64,000 nucleotides of DNA from assembly GCA_964540815.1 (NCBI GenBank), contig CAZIOH010000024.1:8126-72125 (forward strand), in the 5' to 3' direction. Positions 18,303 through 27,809 of the stretch are shown here, piece by piece. The notes beneath the pieces are model-generated. The model did not search any database and was not told the origin of the DNA. It saw only the letters and a list, made by a program, of their open reading frames with translations. Within the stretch, counting starts at the first letter, position 1; every line of letters begins with the position of its first letter. The translations under genes were made by a program, and so were the position numbers. This DNA is from CAZIOH01 sp964540815. GTDB lineage: Bacteria; Myxococcota_A; Polyangia; Fen-1088.

Positions 18303-20636
18303 ATGAAGACCCCACGTTTCAAATTCTTGTTCTCACTTGGCGCCGTCGGGTTGGCGGCCGTGCTGACCACGGCGGGCCTGTGCGGCCAGCGCGGCCCCGC
18401 CCCGGCCACGGTCGACGATCGAACCACCGAGGCCAACATCACCCGGTTCACGACCACCCTGCTCGAGCACTCGCAATTCGCCCACCACCCGCTCGACCGG
18501 GAGCTGGCCGGCAAGTTCCTCGATCGTTATCTCGACGCCCTCGACGGGGGGCATTCACTGTTCCTTCAGTCCGACGTGGACGAGTTCGCGGCCTATCGAA
18601 GCAGCCTGGCCCGGATCACCCGCGAGACCGGGGACACGACCGCCGCCCACAGCATCTTTGCCCGTTTCCTGCAGCGCCTCGAGCAGCGGGTCGACTTCGT
18701 GACCAGGACGCTCGCCTCGGCGAAGTTCGACTTCACCGGACACGACAGCTACTCCTTCGACCGGGAGCATGCGCCCTGGCCATCCGATGCCGCCGCGGCC
18801 CACGACCTGTGGTGGCGGCAGCTCCGGGCGGAGTACTTGCAAGAGAAGCTCGGGCAAGACAAGCCCGGGCAGGACAAGCCCGGCCCGACCGCCGGCAAGA
18901 GCGACGGGGGTGACCCGCGCGCACCGAAGATCATCAAGACCCTGCGGCGTCGCCAGGAGCAACAGCTGCAGACCATGAAGGGGCTCCACAGTGACGAGGT
19001 CCTCGAGCTCTACTTGAACGCGCTCGCGCACGTCTACGATCCGCACTCCGACTACCTCGGCCACGAACAGATGGAGAGCCTGTCCATCGCCATGAACCTG
19101 TCGCTGTTCGGGATCGGGGCCTCCCTCGACACCGAGGACGGCTACTGCACGATCCGCGAGCTCGTGCCAGGGGGGCCAGCGGCCCGCAGTGGCCTGCTCA
19201 AGCCGGGCGACCGCATCGTCGCCGTGGCCCAGCAGGGACAGGAGCCGGTCGACATCGTCAACATGCCGCTCTCCCGGTCGGTGGAGCTCATCCGCGGGCC
19301 GAAGGGCTCGACCGTGACCCTCACGATCCTGCCGGCCGGTGCCGCGGAGGGCGCGGTCCCCAGGAAGATCGCGCTCGTCCGCGACGAGATCAAGCTCGAG
19401 GATCAGCAGGCCAAGGCGCGGATCCTGGACCTCCCGCTCGACGCCCCCTCCGAAGGGCGTCCCTCGACCGACGGCCGGAGCGCGGCAGGCGCGGGCGCCA
19501 GCGCCAGCGCCCTCTTGCGCGTCGGGATCGTGGAGCTGCCATCGTTCTATGCCGACTTCGGAGGCGGAGGCGGCCCGATACACCGGAGCGCGACCGCGGA
19601 TGTGGCGCGGCTCGTGGGCAAGCTCAAGCAGGAGCACGTGCGGGGCATCGTGCTCGACGTGCGAAGGAACGGTGGGGGCTCGCTGGAGGAGGCCATCAGC
19701 CTCACCGGGCTCTTCATCCGCAAGGGCCCGGTCGTGCAGACGCGGGACCCGGCCGGAGGCATCGAGCAGGGAAACGACACCGACCCAGGCATCCTGTACG
19801 AGGGGCCCCTCGTGCTGCTGACCAGCCGCTTCAGCGCCTCGGCGTCGGAGATCCTGGCGGGGGCGCTTCAGGACTATGGGCGCGCCGTCCTGGTGGGTGA
19901 CTCGTCGACCTTCGGGAAGGGCACGGTCCAGAACGTGCTGCCGCTGGCCCGGGCCATGGATCAAAGCGGGCTCGGCCACGCCTACGATCCCGGCGCCCTC
20001 AAGGTCACGATCCGGAAGTTCTACCGTCCCGGCGGTGCCTCCACCCAGCTGCGCGGGGTGGCCTCCGACATCGTCTTGCCCTCCACCAGCGATTTCGCCG
20101 AGGTGAGCGAGTCCTCGCTGACCGATCCCCTGCCGTGGGATGCCGTCCCGGCGGGACACTACGAGAACTTCAACGAGGTGCAGCCCTTCCTGGCCGGCCT
20201 CAAGGAGCGCTCCCGGGCACGGGTCGCGGCCGACCAGGACTTCGATCTGCTGCGGGGGGAGATCGCTCGACTGCGCAAGAGCCTGGTGAGCAAGTCGGTG
20301 TCGTTGAACGAGGAGGAACGTCGGTTGGAGATGGCGCAGGCCAAGGCGCGGCTGTCCGAGCGCGATCGGGTGGCGCGATCGCTGAAGACCGCGCGGCCAA
20401 CCACCTACGACATCACGGTGAGGAATGCCGTGCTCCCCGGGCTTCCGGCTCCCAGCGGCGCAGGGGGGGCCACCGCCGGCGGCGGTGGAGGCTCGAGCGC
20501 GAATGGTGAGGCCGACGGTCTCGAGAACGTCGGTCGGGGCGCGGGAGAAGACATCCTGCTGAAGGAGGCCGAGCACATCCTCGCCGACTACGTCGGGCTC
20601 CTCGAACGCTCGCCGGCGCAACGTGCGATGAAATGA
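18303..20636 (+). CDS. prc: Tail-specific (C-terminal processing) protease, Prc type
   Basis: A 777-residue periplasmic serine protease that degrades or trims proteins by their C-termini. Residues 1-28 form a signal peptide. The N-terminal helical domain includes HHPLDRELAGKFLDRYLDALDGGHSLF. A PDZ domain follows (IGASLDTEDGYCTIRELVPGG through LKPGDRIVAV), then the S41 peptidase core with RFSASASEILAGALQDYGRA (Ser at 511-515) and FGKGTVQ (catalytic Lys). The C-terminal region (KSLVSKSVSLNEEER) matches the DUF3340-like tail of E. coli Prc. An insert with two GQDKP copies lies near residue 180. The ATG is preceded by the repeat array, so the promoter is probably just before 18303. Confidence 0.92.
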   Translation: MKTPRFKFLFSLGAVGLAAVLTTAGLCGQRGPAPATVDDRTTEANITRFTTTLLEHSQFAHHPLDRELAGKFLDRYLDALDGGHSLFLQSDVDEFAAYRSSLARITRETGDTTAAHSIFARFLQRLEQRVDFVTRTLASAKFDFTGHDSYSFDREHAPWPSDAAAAHDLWWRQLRAEYLQEKLGQDKPGQDKPGPTAGKSDGGDPRAPKIIKTLRRRQEQQLQTMKGLHSDEVLELYLNALAHVYDPHSDYLGHEQMESLSIAMNLSLFGIGASLDTEDGYCTIRELVPGGPAARSGLLKPGDRIVAVAQQGQEPVDIVNMPLSRSVELIRGPKGSTVTLTILPAGAAEGAVPRKIALVRDEIKLEDQQAKARILDLPLDAPSEGRPSTDGRSAAGAGASASALLRVGIVELPSFYADFGGGGGPIHRSATADVARLVGKLKQEHVRGIVLDVRRNGGGSLEEAISLTGLFIRKGPVVQTRDPAGGIEQGNDTDPGILYEGPLVLLTSRFSASASEILAGALQDYGRAVLVGDSSTFGKGTVQNVLPLARAMDQSGLGHAYDPGALKVTIRKFYRPGGASTQLRGVASDIVLPSTSDFAEVSESSLTDPLPWDAVPAGHYENFNEVQPFLAGLKERSRARVAADQDFDLLRGEIARLRKSLVSKSVSLNEEERRLEMAQAKARLSERDRVARSLKTARPTTYDITVRNAVLPGLPAPSGAGGATAGGGGGSSANGEADGLENVGRGAGEDILLKEAEHILADYVGLLERSPAQRAMK

Positions 20637-20681
20637 CCGACCCGAGGCCCGCTTGAAGCGGCCGCGTCCGAGCCCCCCGGC

Positions 20682-21566
20682 TCACCCCACCGCGACCGGG
20701 ATGACCGGCCTGGCGTCTCGGTCGCGTTCGTAGCGGCGCAGGACCCATTGGCCTCCAGGCCGCGCCCGCAGCCGCGCCCGCATCTCGAGGATGCCGGGGG
20801 TCAGGCGGTCCGAGTCCCCCCAGGGAGAGTTGGTCGGACCGACCATGGGAGCCAGCAACGCGGCCGCCGTGATGTCCGCCAGGGTGAGCGACTCGCCCAC
20901 CAGGTAGCGTTCGGGATCGTGCTCGGTGACGTTCTCCAGCCGCTCGATGCCATCGAGCGTCGTCCGCTCCGCCGAATCCATCGACGCCTCGTCCGGAGAG
21001 AAGGCCGCGGCGAGCCTGCGTTCGAACAGCGGCCGCGCCAGGCGAGCCAGCCAGCGCGTCCTGCGATCGTAGGCCGCGAAGAAGAAGCGGGTCGCCATGC
21101 CACGACGTCGAAGCAGCTGGCCGTAGCACCAGTGGCGGACCGCCGGCCCGACCGAGATGTCGAAGTAGTTCTCGAGCGCCAGGACCAGGGACCGCAGTCC
21201 ATCGTCGTCTGGGAGCAAGCGGGGGCCCGCGTAGGTGTGCTCGAGGTACATCGCGATCGCGCTCGAATCCTGGATCGTCATGCTTCGATCCATCAACAAG
21301 GGTACCGACGACTCGGCGGCCAGCCCACGGTTGATCTTGTGGTGCCGCCCAGGGAGGAGATTGCGGGTGGTGTAGTCGAGGCCCTTGATGTCCAGGGTCC
21401 AGCGGGTCTTCTCGCAATACGGGGACATCGGGAACTGGTGCAAGACCCGGTGAGCCTGCAAGGCGCCACCTGCCCCCGCGGGCAAACGTTGCAACGGTCT
21501 CGGCGTCGCTTCCCTCATCGAGCTGTCTTCGAACCCACGAGCTGCCTGTACCATACCTCGGATCAT
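20682..21566 (-). CDS. Glutathione S-transferase family protein
   Basis: A 294-residue GST-like protein. The thioredoxin-like N-terminal domain starts at HRVLHQFPMSPYCEKTRW, with the CxxKxR-like active region and the ESSVPLLMD and DSSAIAMYLE segments (cis-Pro and gamma-Glu-binding Ser). The helical C-terminal domain contains YLVGESLTLADITAAALLAPM, the usual GST helix with the capping Asp. Starts are uncertain: ATG codons at 21566, 21554 and 21518 are all in frame before the first domain, and none has a strong ribosome site. The substrate is unknown. It is convergent with prc. Confidence 0.8.
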   Translation of the reverse strand: MIRGMVQAARGFEDSSMREATPRPLQRLPAGAGGALQAHRVLHQFPMSPYCEKTRWTLDIKGLDYTTRNLLPGRHHKINRGLAAESSVPLLMDRSMTIQDSSAIAMYLEHTYAGPRLLPDDDGLRSLVLALENYFDISVGPAVRHWCYGQLLRRRGMATRFFFAAYDRRTRWLARLARPLFERRLAAAFSPDEASMDSAERTTLDGIERLENVTEHDPERYLVGESLTLADITAAALLAPMVGPTNSPWGDSDRLTPGILEMRARLRARPGGQWVLRRYERDRDARPVIPVAVG

Positions 21567-21626
21567 TCTGTCAGGGTCGCGCCGCCAGGTCGCGCCGTCA
21601 GGTCGCGACCGCGGGCGGGACCGCGG

Positions 21627-23639
21627 TCATCGCTTGGGGAACGCCACCACCACCACGGAGTAGGGGGGCACCGCCACCTGCGCCGAGGCCCCGCTGGCGG
21701 CCGCGAAGATCGGGGCGCTCGCGACGGTCCCGTCCATGTCGGACATGACCGGGGTGTAGGCGGTGCGCGTCCCCACGCAGCCGAGGGCGCCGCCCGTCAC
21801 GTTGATGGTGACCGCCGCGGTCACCGTTGGACTGGTGTTCGTGAGCATGACGCTGAGGCTCCCGTCCGCGTGCTTCGAGGCGTGGGGTTGCAGCGAGGTG
21901 GCCGCGGCGCCGGTGATGGTCGCCGGGATCAGGGCATCGCCCACCGCGGCCAGCGCGTGGGCCATCTGCGCGCCGTGATAGCCCCAGGAGGGCGTATCGT
22001 CCCCACCGAGATAGGTCGCGCTGTGGAGCTCGAGCCAGTGCACGGACAGGGCGCCTTGCTCCATGAAATTGGCGTAGGCATCGGCCGCGAAGATCCCGGG
22101 GAGCTGGGTGTGGGTGACCGCCGTGCCGCTCGGCGGGGAGAGCGCCGATTTGAGATCGCCGTCGTTGTTGGTGTTCGGCCCCCACTCCGTCACGGCCAGC
22201 GGCATGGTCGCGCCCTTGGCCCCGCACCCGTTGGTCGAGGTGGTGAGGGCGGTCCGCAGATCCTTGAACATCATCGGGATGTCCGAGTGCGGAGAGGTCA
22301 GCAGGTTCGCCAGCGTCGAGCCCGCGTACCAGTGGTTGACCACGAAATCAATCGAGGCGCAGGCCTGGGGCAACATGCTGCGATTCCAGTCGGCGTACTC
22401 GCTGTAGGGCCAGTGCACGATGCCCCCGACCTTGATGGTGGGATCCACCGCCTTCATCGCGGTCGCGAAGGCCTTGACGACCGTTCCATACGCCGCCGGG
22501 GAGAGGGCCGGGTTGTTCTGCCGGTTGGAGCACGCGGTCAGGGGCGCGAGCGAGGGATAGGGCAGATGCATGTCCGGCTCCCAGCCGCATCCACCGTAGT
22601 AGTACCCATTTCCGTACAGCTCGTTTCCCACCTCCCAGTTCTTGATCCCCACCGGGGCCGGGTGCGAGATGCGCAGGAAGTTCTGGGTGTCGTCGACGGC
22701 CAGCGGATCGGCGGCGCGCAGGCTGGCCCAGTAGCCGACGGTCTTCCAGTCCTTGCCGCCGGCATCGGCCCCGATCGAGGTGGTATCGGTGGGCAGGCCG
22801 TTGGCGTAGGCGACCCAGGCCGCCGCCGCCTGAGGCGTTCCAGGCCCGGTGGCATCGGAGTTCATGCCGTAGTTGACGGTGATCATCGCGTTCGCGCCGA
22901 CGTTCTTGAGCAGCGAGACGAAGTGACCAAAATCGGCGTCGGGCGCGACGTAGATGGTGTTGTTGTCCGAGTTGGACGTCGGGACGAACGTGGCGGTGTG
23001 GGTCTCCCAGTGATAGCTGTCCGCGTAGGAGCCCCCGGGATAGCGGAGCGAGGTCACACCCACGGCCTTGAGGAGATCGGGGGTGGTGGGAAGCTGCATG
23101 CTCGAGTCGTAGACGGCCGTGTGGATGCCCATCAGGTCCGGACCCACGGTCGCCATGGGGGTCGCGGAGCCATCGATGGTGACGGTGGCCGCCGTGCCCG
23201 TCACGGGCAGCGGAGCCTGACACGCGACGGTCGCTCCCCCGGTCGACGTCGTCCCTGTCCCCGCGGCGCCTCCGACCGCGGAGGCGCCGCCGGCTCCGGG
23301 TCCTCCGAGCCCGCCCGCGGCACCACCGCTGCCCACGGCGGGTGCACCGCCACTCGAGCTGGTGGCTCCAGCCTGGCCAGACGGAGAGGAGCCTCCGGCG
23401 CCGGTCCCCCCGGACGAGGCGACAGGGGCGCCGGCGGAGCCCGTCGTCGTCGCCCCACCGCTCCCCGGCACGCCCCCGCTGGAGACGGCGCCGCCCGAGC
23501 CCGCGGGGACTCCGGTCGCTCCTCCGGTTCCAGCCGCTCCGCGCCCTCCCGTCCCGGTGGCGGTCTTCGGTGCGGGGCTCTGGGAGCAGCCAGCGCCGAT
23601 CAGCAGCGACAGCGCGGTGGCAATCACGATTCGATTCAT
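21627..23639 (-). CDS. Secreted glycoside hydrolase lipoprotein (GH51/GH39-like, clan A)
   Basis: A 670-residue lipoprotein glycosidase. The ATG at 23639 has an AGAGGA site and gives a signal peptide with lipobox IGAGC near residue 18. A Gly/Ser/Thr/Ala-rich linker runs to about residue 115. The (beta/alpha)8 domain shows the acid-base motif NWEVGNELYG and the nucleophile motif AVTEWGPN expected for clan A enzymes, plus TSLRYPGGSYADSYHW. A C-terminal beta domain (LSVMLTNTSP..VTINV) closes it. It resembles alpha-L-arabinofuranosidases and is likely to act on plant or bacterial polysaccharide outside the cell. The exact family is not certain. Confidence 0.75.
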   Translation of the reverse strand: MNRIVIATALSLLIGAGCSQSPAPKTATGTGGRGAAGTGGATGVPAGSGGAVSSGGVPGSGGATTTGSAGAPVASSGGTGAGGSSPSGQAGATSSSGGAPAVGSGGAAGGLGGPGAGGASAVGGAAGTGTTSTGGATVACQAPLPVTGTAATVTIDGSATPMATVGPDLMGIHTAVYDSSMQLPTTPDLLKAVGVTSLRYPGGSYADSYHWETHTATFVPTSNSDNNTIYVAPDADFGHFVSLLKNVGANAMITVNYGMNSDATGPGTPQAAAAWVAYANGLPTDTTSIGADAGGKDWKTVGYWASLRAADPLAVDDTQNFLRISHPAPVGIKNWEVGNELYGNGYYYGGCGWEPDMHLPYPSLAPLTACSNRQNNPALSPAAYGTVVKAFATAMKAVDPTIKVGGIVHWPYSEYADWNRSMLPQACASIDFVVNHWYAGSTLANLLTSPHSDIPMMFKDLRTALTTSTNGCGAKGATMPLAVTEWGPNTNNDGDLKSALSPPSGTAVTHTQLPGIFAADAYANFMEQGALSVHWLELHSATYLGGDDTPSWGYHGAQMAHALAAVGDALIPATITGAAATSLQPHASKHADGSLSVMLTNTSPTVTAAVTINVTGGALGCVGTRTAYTPVMSDMDGTVASAPIFAAASGASAQVAVPPYSVVVVAFPKR

Positions 23640-23957
23640 GTGGGTGTGTCCTCTTCGTCCTTCAGGCCGTTGGGGCAGGGGCGCGGTCGGCGGTAGGTTG
23701 CCCGACAATCGTTCTTGCCTCCACATCGACCCTGAAGATCGCTCCTTTCCGCGTCCGCGCACGTCGGGGCGCACGTCGCCCCGATCCCGGTAGGGCTTCG
23801 GGGGCCGCCAGACGCCGACCGCCTCCGTCCACCGGCGAAGTTGGCAGCGGAACGAAGTAGGTCATAATCTCGCCACTCCTTCCCGGACGGTGACCGTGTT
23901 GAAATTGCTTGGGATTCGCATTCTGATCTCGACCACCCGGCGCCCGGCACGGCGGTC
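23640..23957. promoter_or_regulatory. Divergent promoter region
   Basis: A 318-base region between the glycosidase gene (minus) and the YoaK-like gene (plus). The plus strand has TTGGCA (23840), 16 bases, CATAAT (23862), and a weaker TTGAAA (23899), 17 bases, TCTGAT (23922). I did not find a convincing promoter for the minus strand. Confidence 0.5.
23840..23867 (+). promoter_or_regulatory. Candidate sigma-70 promoter
   Basis: TTGGCA with a 16-base spacer to CATAAT (five of six to TATAAT), about 90 bases before the ATG of the YoaK-like gene. It is AT-richer than its surroundings. Confidence 0.45.
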
Positions 23958-24647
23958 ATGCTGAGCCGGGGAATCCCCGCGTGGGTCCTGGTGGGCGGAG
24001 CGACGCTGACCTGCTCCGCCGGCTGTATCAACGCGGTCGGGTTCCTCGGGATCCACCACCAGGCGTTGAGCCACATGTCCGGCACCGCGACGGCGTTCAG
24101 CACCGACCTCGGAGAGGGACGGGGAGAGCTGGCCGTGCACGCGGCGTTCGTCCTGATGTCGTTCTTTCTCGGCTCGACGCTGAGCGGGGTGATCATTCGC
24201 CAGAGTGTCCTGCAGATGGGCAGACGCTACGGGGTGGCCTTGACGTGCGAGTCGATCCTGCTCTTCGCGGCGGCCCATTTCCTGCGGTCGGGCAGCAACA
24301 ACGGCGACTACCTGGCGGCGGCGGCCTGCGGGTTGCAAAATGCCCTCGCGACGACCTACAGCGGCGCGATTGTCCGGACGACCCACATCACGGGCCTCGT
24401 CACCGATCTCGGTATCGCCGCCGGGCTGGCGCTGCGCCGGGAGGTCGTGGATCACCGACGGGTCATCCTGCACCTCACGCTGGTCGCTGGCTTCGTGTGT
24501 GGCGGCATCCTCGGGGCGCTCGGGTTTCGGGTGCTGGGCGTGGACACGTTGTTCTTTCCCGCCAGCGTCATCGGCGTCGTGGGAATCGGCTACTCGGTCA
24601 GCCGGCAATTTTCTCGCAAACGCGCGGCCACCAGCCACGCCGGCTGA
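23958..24647 (+). CDS. YoaK/DUF1275 family membrane protein
   Basis: A 229-residue inner-membrane protein with about six hydrophobic segments. The family hallmarks are visible: GCINAVGFLGIHHQALSHMSGTATAF near residue 22, FFLGSTLSGVII, CGLQNALATTYSGAIVRTTHITGLVTDLGIAAG and the final GYSVSRQ. Family members are predicted transporters of unknown substrate. The ATG lies after two promoter-like sequences, and the gene seems to stand alone. Confidence 0.85.
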   Translation: MLSRGIPAWVLVGGATLTCSAGCINAVGFLGIHHQALSHMSGTATAFSTDLGEGRGELAVHAAFVLMSFFLGSTLSGVIIRQSVLQMGRRYGVALTCESILLFAAAHFLRSGSNNGDYLAAAACGLQNALATTYSGAIVRTTHITGLVTDLGIAAGLALRREVVDHRRVILHLTLVAGFVCGGILGALGFRVLGVDTLFFPASVIGVVGIGYSVSRQFSRKRAATSHAG

Positions 24648-24792
24648 CTCCCTTCGACGGGCCTTCCGACTCCGCTTCCGAGTCCCTTGGGCGCGGGTGC
24701 AGGACACCTCGGGTGGGCCGCCGGCCCGGGGAGCGGCGGAATTCGGAACTTCGGCATCGGCTCCGGCGATTTCGCGCTATAAACCGGCCCGA

Positions 24793-26688
24793 ATGCAGGT
24801 CCGGACGGCAGTGGCTCGTGACGTAAAACCTGACGGCGCGTGGGCGCCGCGATTCGCCTTGGCGACTGCGGTGGCGACCTATGCCCTGATCCTGATCGGG
24901 GGGCTGGTCCATGGAACCGGCTCCAGCCTGGCGTGCCCCGACTGGCCGACCTGTTACGGGACCATGTTGCCGAAGATGGAGGGGGGGGTGGCGATCGAGC
25001 ACAGCCACCGACTGGCGGCCGGAGCGGTCACCATCCTGACCCTGGTGCAGGCCCTGGTCTTTCAGCGCGCTCGCGCGCCTGGGCTTCGCCCGCTTCGGCG
25101 GGTGGCCTGGCTGGCGGTCGGGTTGGTGGTCGTCCAGGCGCTCCTTGGAGGCATCACGGTCAAGCTCCGCCTGCCGACCCTGGTATCGACCTTGCACACC
25201 GCGACCTCGCTGCTCTTCTTCATGACGGTGCTCTACCTGGCCGTCCGCTCTCGGTCCGCGGCGCCCGCGCCCATCCGGCGGGAGCCCGGCGCGACCGGCG
25301 AGACGATCGCCGCGGGTGCGGCGACACCTCGAATCCCGGTGGAATCGCCGGCGGTCTCGCTGGCCCTGGTGGCGGCGGTCGTCACCTATTTCCAGATGGT
25401 CCTCGGAGGACTGGTCAGGCACTCGGGGGCGGCGCTGGCCTGCCTCGATGTGCCGCTGTGTCGTGGTTCGTTGTGGCCGAGCGCGGCCCACCCGACGGTG
25501 CTGGTCCAGGCCCTCCACCGGCTGGGCGCGCTGGCCGTCGCCGTGGCGGTCTGTCTGTCGGCCATCGCCAACCTGCGGGTGTCGCGCGGGCGTCCGGCCC
25601 GGGCGGCGCTCGCGGTCGCCGGTCCCCTCCTGGTGGGGCTGCAGATCTGGCTCGGCCTCCACGCCGTGACGTCCTTCCTGGATCTGGCGACCGTGGAAGC
25701 CCACCTGGCCGTCGCGACCGCGCTCCTCGCGTGCCAGATCGGGCTCGGACTCTGGCGCCCAGATCCCTCGGAGATCGCCGCCGAGGGCGGCGTGGAGCAG
25801 GTCGGAGCGCAGCGGCCGGCCTCGTGGGGCGGAGCCCTGCGGGATCTCGTCGCGCTGGCCAAGCCGCGGATCACCGGCCTCGTGATCGCGACCTTCAGCG
25901 GAGGGATGTGGCTCGCGCCCGGTCACCTGCCGGCCTGGCGCGCGGTCATGACGTTGATCGGGACGGCCCTGATCGTCGGGGCCGCGAATGCGCTCAACAT
26001 GTTCATGGAGCGTGACGTCGACGGGTTGATGGAGCGCACCCGGAGCCGCCCGCTGCCCGAGGGGCGTCTCACCCCCTCGGCGGCGCTGGTCTTCGGGACC
26101 GCGCTGGCGTGTGCCGCCCTCCCGCCGTTGCTGCTCGCCGGCAATGCCCTGACCGGGGTCCTCGGCGGGCTGGCCTTCTTCGCCTACGTGGCGATCTACA
26201 CGCCCATGAAGCGAACGACGCCCGCCGCGCTGTTCGTCGGAGCGGTCCCGGGTGCCCTGCCCCCCCTCATGGGGTGGACCTCGGTGACCGGGCACCTCGA
26301 TGCGGGAGCCCTCGCGCTCTTCGGAGTCCTCTTTCTCTGGCAGATCCCACACTTCCTGGCCATCGCCCTCTACCGCGCGGAGGACTATGGCCGCGCCGGC
26401 TTCGAGATCCTGCCGCTGACGGCCGGCGAGAACACCACGCGCGTCGTCATCAGCGTGTTCTCGATGGCCCTCCTCGTGACGTCGCTCTCGCTGGCCCCGC
26501 TCCACGTGGCGGGCGGGCTCTACACGGGGGCGGCCTCGGTCCTCGGGGTGCTGTTTCTCGGGTGGGGGCTGGTGGGGATTGGCCGGGCGGCCAGCCGGGT
26601 CTGGGCGCGCTCGCTGTTCTTCGCCTCGCTGGTCTATCTCACCCTGCTCTTCGCCGCCCTGATCGTGGACCGGGCGGTCGCATCTTGA
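24793..26688 (+). CDS. ctaA-ctaB: Fused heme A synthase (CtaA) and protoheme IX farnesyltransferase (CtaB)
   Basis: One 631-residue membrane protein carries both enzymes that turn heme B into heme A for cytochrome oxidase. Residues 1 to about 310 are CtaA: conserved His in IEHSHRLAAG, STLHTATSL, QALHRLGAL and VEAHLAVATA, with Cys pairs in ACPDWPTCYG and ACLDVPLCRG. After a short linker, residues from about 335 are CtaB: LAKPRITGLVIATF, the Asp motif NMFMERDVDGLMERTRSRPL and YTPMKRTT. The ATG at 24793 is the first sensible start; upstream in-frame codons lie in the previous gene. Fusion fits the sequential reactions, with CtaB making heme O for CtaA. The next gene overlaps its stop. Confidence 0.92.
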   Translation: MQVRTAVARDVKPDGAWAPRFALATAVATYALILIGGLVHGTGSSLACPDWPTCYGTMLPKMEGGVAIEHSHRLAAGAVTILTLVQALVFQRARAPGLRPLRRVAWLAVGLVVVQALLGGITVKLRLPTLVSTLHTATSLLFFMTVLYLAVRSRSAAPAPIRREPGATGETIAAGAATPRIPVESPAVSLALVAAVVTYFQMVLGGLVRHSGAALACLDVPLCRGSLWPSAAHPTVLVQALHRLGALAVAVAVCLSAIANLRVSRGRPARAALAVAGPLLVGLQIWLGLHAVTSFLDLATVEAHLAVATALLACQIGLGLWRPDPSEIAAEGGVEQVGAQRPASWGGALRDLVALAKPRITGLVIATFSGGMWLAPGHLPAWRAVMTLIGTALIVGAANALNMFMERDVDGLMERTRSRPLPEGRLTPSAALVFGTALACAALPPLLLAGNALTGVLGGLAFFAYVAIYTPMKRTTPAALFVGAVPGALPPLMGWTSVTGHLDAGALALFGVLFLWQIPHFLAIALYRAEDYGRAGFEILPLTAGENTTRVVISVFSMALLVTSLSLAPLHVAGGLYTGAASVLGVLFLGWGLVGIGRAASRVWARSLFFASLVYLTLLFAALIVDRAVAS

Positions 26689-27809
26689 GCCTGAGCGGGC
26701 CTGGGCCGCAGGCGCCGTGGCCCGCGCCGGTGAGACCGGACACCGCTGGCGGCCTCGACGACGGCCTCGCGGTCACCGGCCTGCGGAAGACCTTCGGACG
26801 AAGCATCGGACGAAGCACCGGGAGACGAGTCGCTCTCGACAATCTCACCCTCGATGTCCAGCGCGGTGAAATCTTCGGGCTCCTCGGACCGAATGGCGCC
26901 GGAAAGACCACCGCCTTCCGGCTCCTCGCGGGGCTGCTCCCGGCCGACGGGGGCACGGTCTTCTTCGACGGGGTGAAGGTGGATCCGACCCTCCCCGCCT
27001 TCCGGCGCCAGCTCGGGGTGGTCTTTCAGGAGCCGAGCCTCGACCTCAAGCTGACCGGGCGGGAAAACCTGGCCCTCGGTGCCGCCCTCTTTGGTCTGTC
27101 GCGGGCGACGTCACGGGCGCGCATCGCCGACGCCCTCGCGCTCATGGAGCTCGGCCCCCGCGCGGACGAGGCGGTCCAGACCTACTCGGGCGGGATGCGG
27201 CGGCGCCTGGAGATTGCCCGGGTGCTGCTGCACGAGCCGGCGCTGTTGCTGCTCGACGAGCCCGGACGGGGGGTCGATCCCGAGGCCCTGCGCCGGATCT
27301 GGACCGAGATCGAACGCCTCACCGTCGAGCGCGGCCTGTCCGTCCTCCTCACGACCCACCAGGCCGAGGAGGCCGAACACTGCCGACGTGTCGCTCTGCT
27401 CGACGCCGGTCGCGTGCTGGTGACGGGCACCCCCGACGCGCTGAGAGCCATGGTGGCCGGGGACGTGATCCGCGTCGAGGGGGAGCGGCCGGAGGAGATC
27501 CTGGCCACCATCCTGGCCACCTTCCGGGCCACCTTGGAGGCAAACTTCGGCGGGGCAGACTGCGGGGCGCATCGCTCGGAGCCGAGAGCCTCGGGCGCCG
27601 CGGGTCCACGGGTCCTCGACGGGCAGGTGTGGCTCGAAGCCCCACGCGGGCACGAGCTGATTCCGCGCATCGTCGAGCTGTTTCCCCCTGGCCGGCTGCG
27701 CGCCGTGTCCATGGCCCGGCCCACCCTGGCCGACGTGTTTGCCAAGCTCACCGGGCGTGCCTTCGTGGATAGCTCCGTGGACAGCTCCGTGGGGGCTCGA
27801 CCCGCGTGA
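26685..27809 (+). CDS. ABC transporter ATP-binding protein
   Basis: A 374-residue ATPase of an ABC-2 type exporter. Walker A (GPNGAGKTT), the Q-loop VVFQEPSLD, the signature YSGGMRRRLEIAR, Walker B with LLLDEPGRGVDP and the switch His in LTTHQAEEAE are all present. A C-terminal extension with DVFAKLTG is typical of multidrug or heme-type exporters of this class. The start is uncertain: TTG at 26685 overlaps the ctaAB stop by four bases (TTGA), as elsewhere in this genome, while GTG at 26730 would remove 15 residues. The substrate is unknown. Linkage to ctaAB suggests a role in oxidase assembly, but this is inference. Confidence 0.88.
   Translation: MSLSGPGPQAPWPAPVRPDTAGGLDDGLAVTGLRKTFGRSIGRSTGRRVALDNLTLDVQRGEIFGLLGPNGAGKTTAFRLLAGLLPADGGTVFFDGVKVDPTLPAFRRQLGVVFQEPSLDLKLTGRENLALGAALFGLSRATSRARIADALALMELGPRADEAVQTYSGGMRRRLEIARVLLHEPALLLLDEPGRGVDPEALRRIWTEIERLTVERGLSVLLTTHQAEEAEHCRRVALLDAGRVLVTGTPDALRAMVAGDVIRVEGERPEEILATILATFRATLEANFGGADCGAHRSEPRASGAAGPRVLDGQVWLEAPRGHELIPRIVELFPPGRLRAVSMARPTLADVFAKLTGRAFVDSSVDSSVGARPA

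Noticed and set aside
20637..20681. Terminator between prc and the GST-like gene
   Set aside because: Only a short CCGCT/AGCGG stem is present, with no T run.
20748..23696. A 982-residue open frame on the plus strand
   Set aside because: It is antisense to the GST-like and glycosidase genes, both of which have clear motifs; its sequence is low in complexity.
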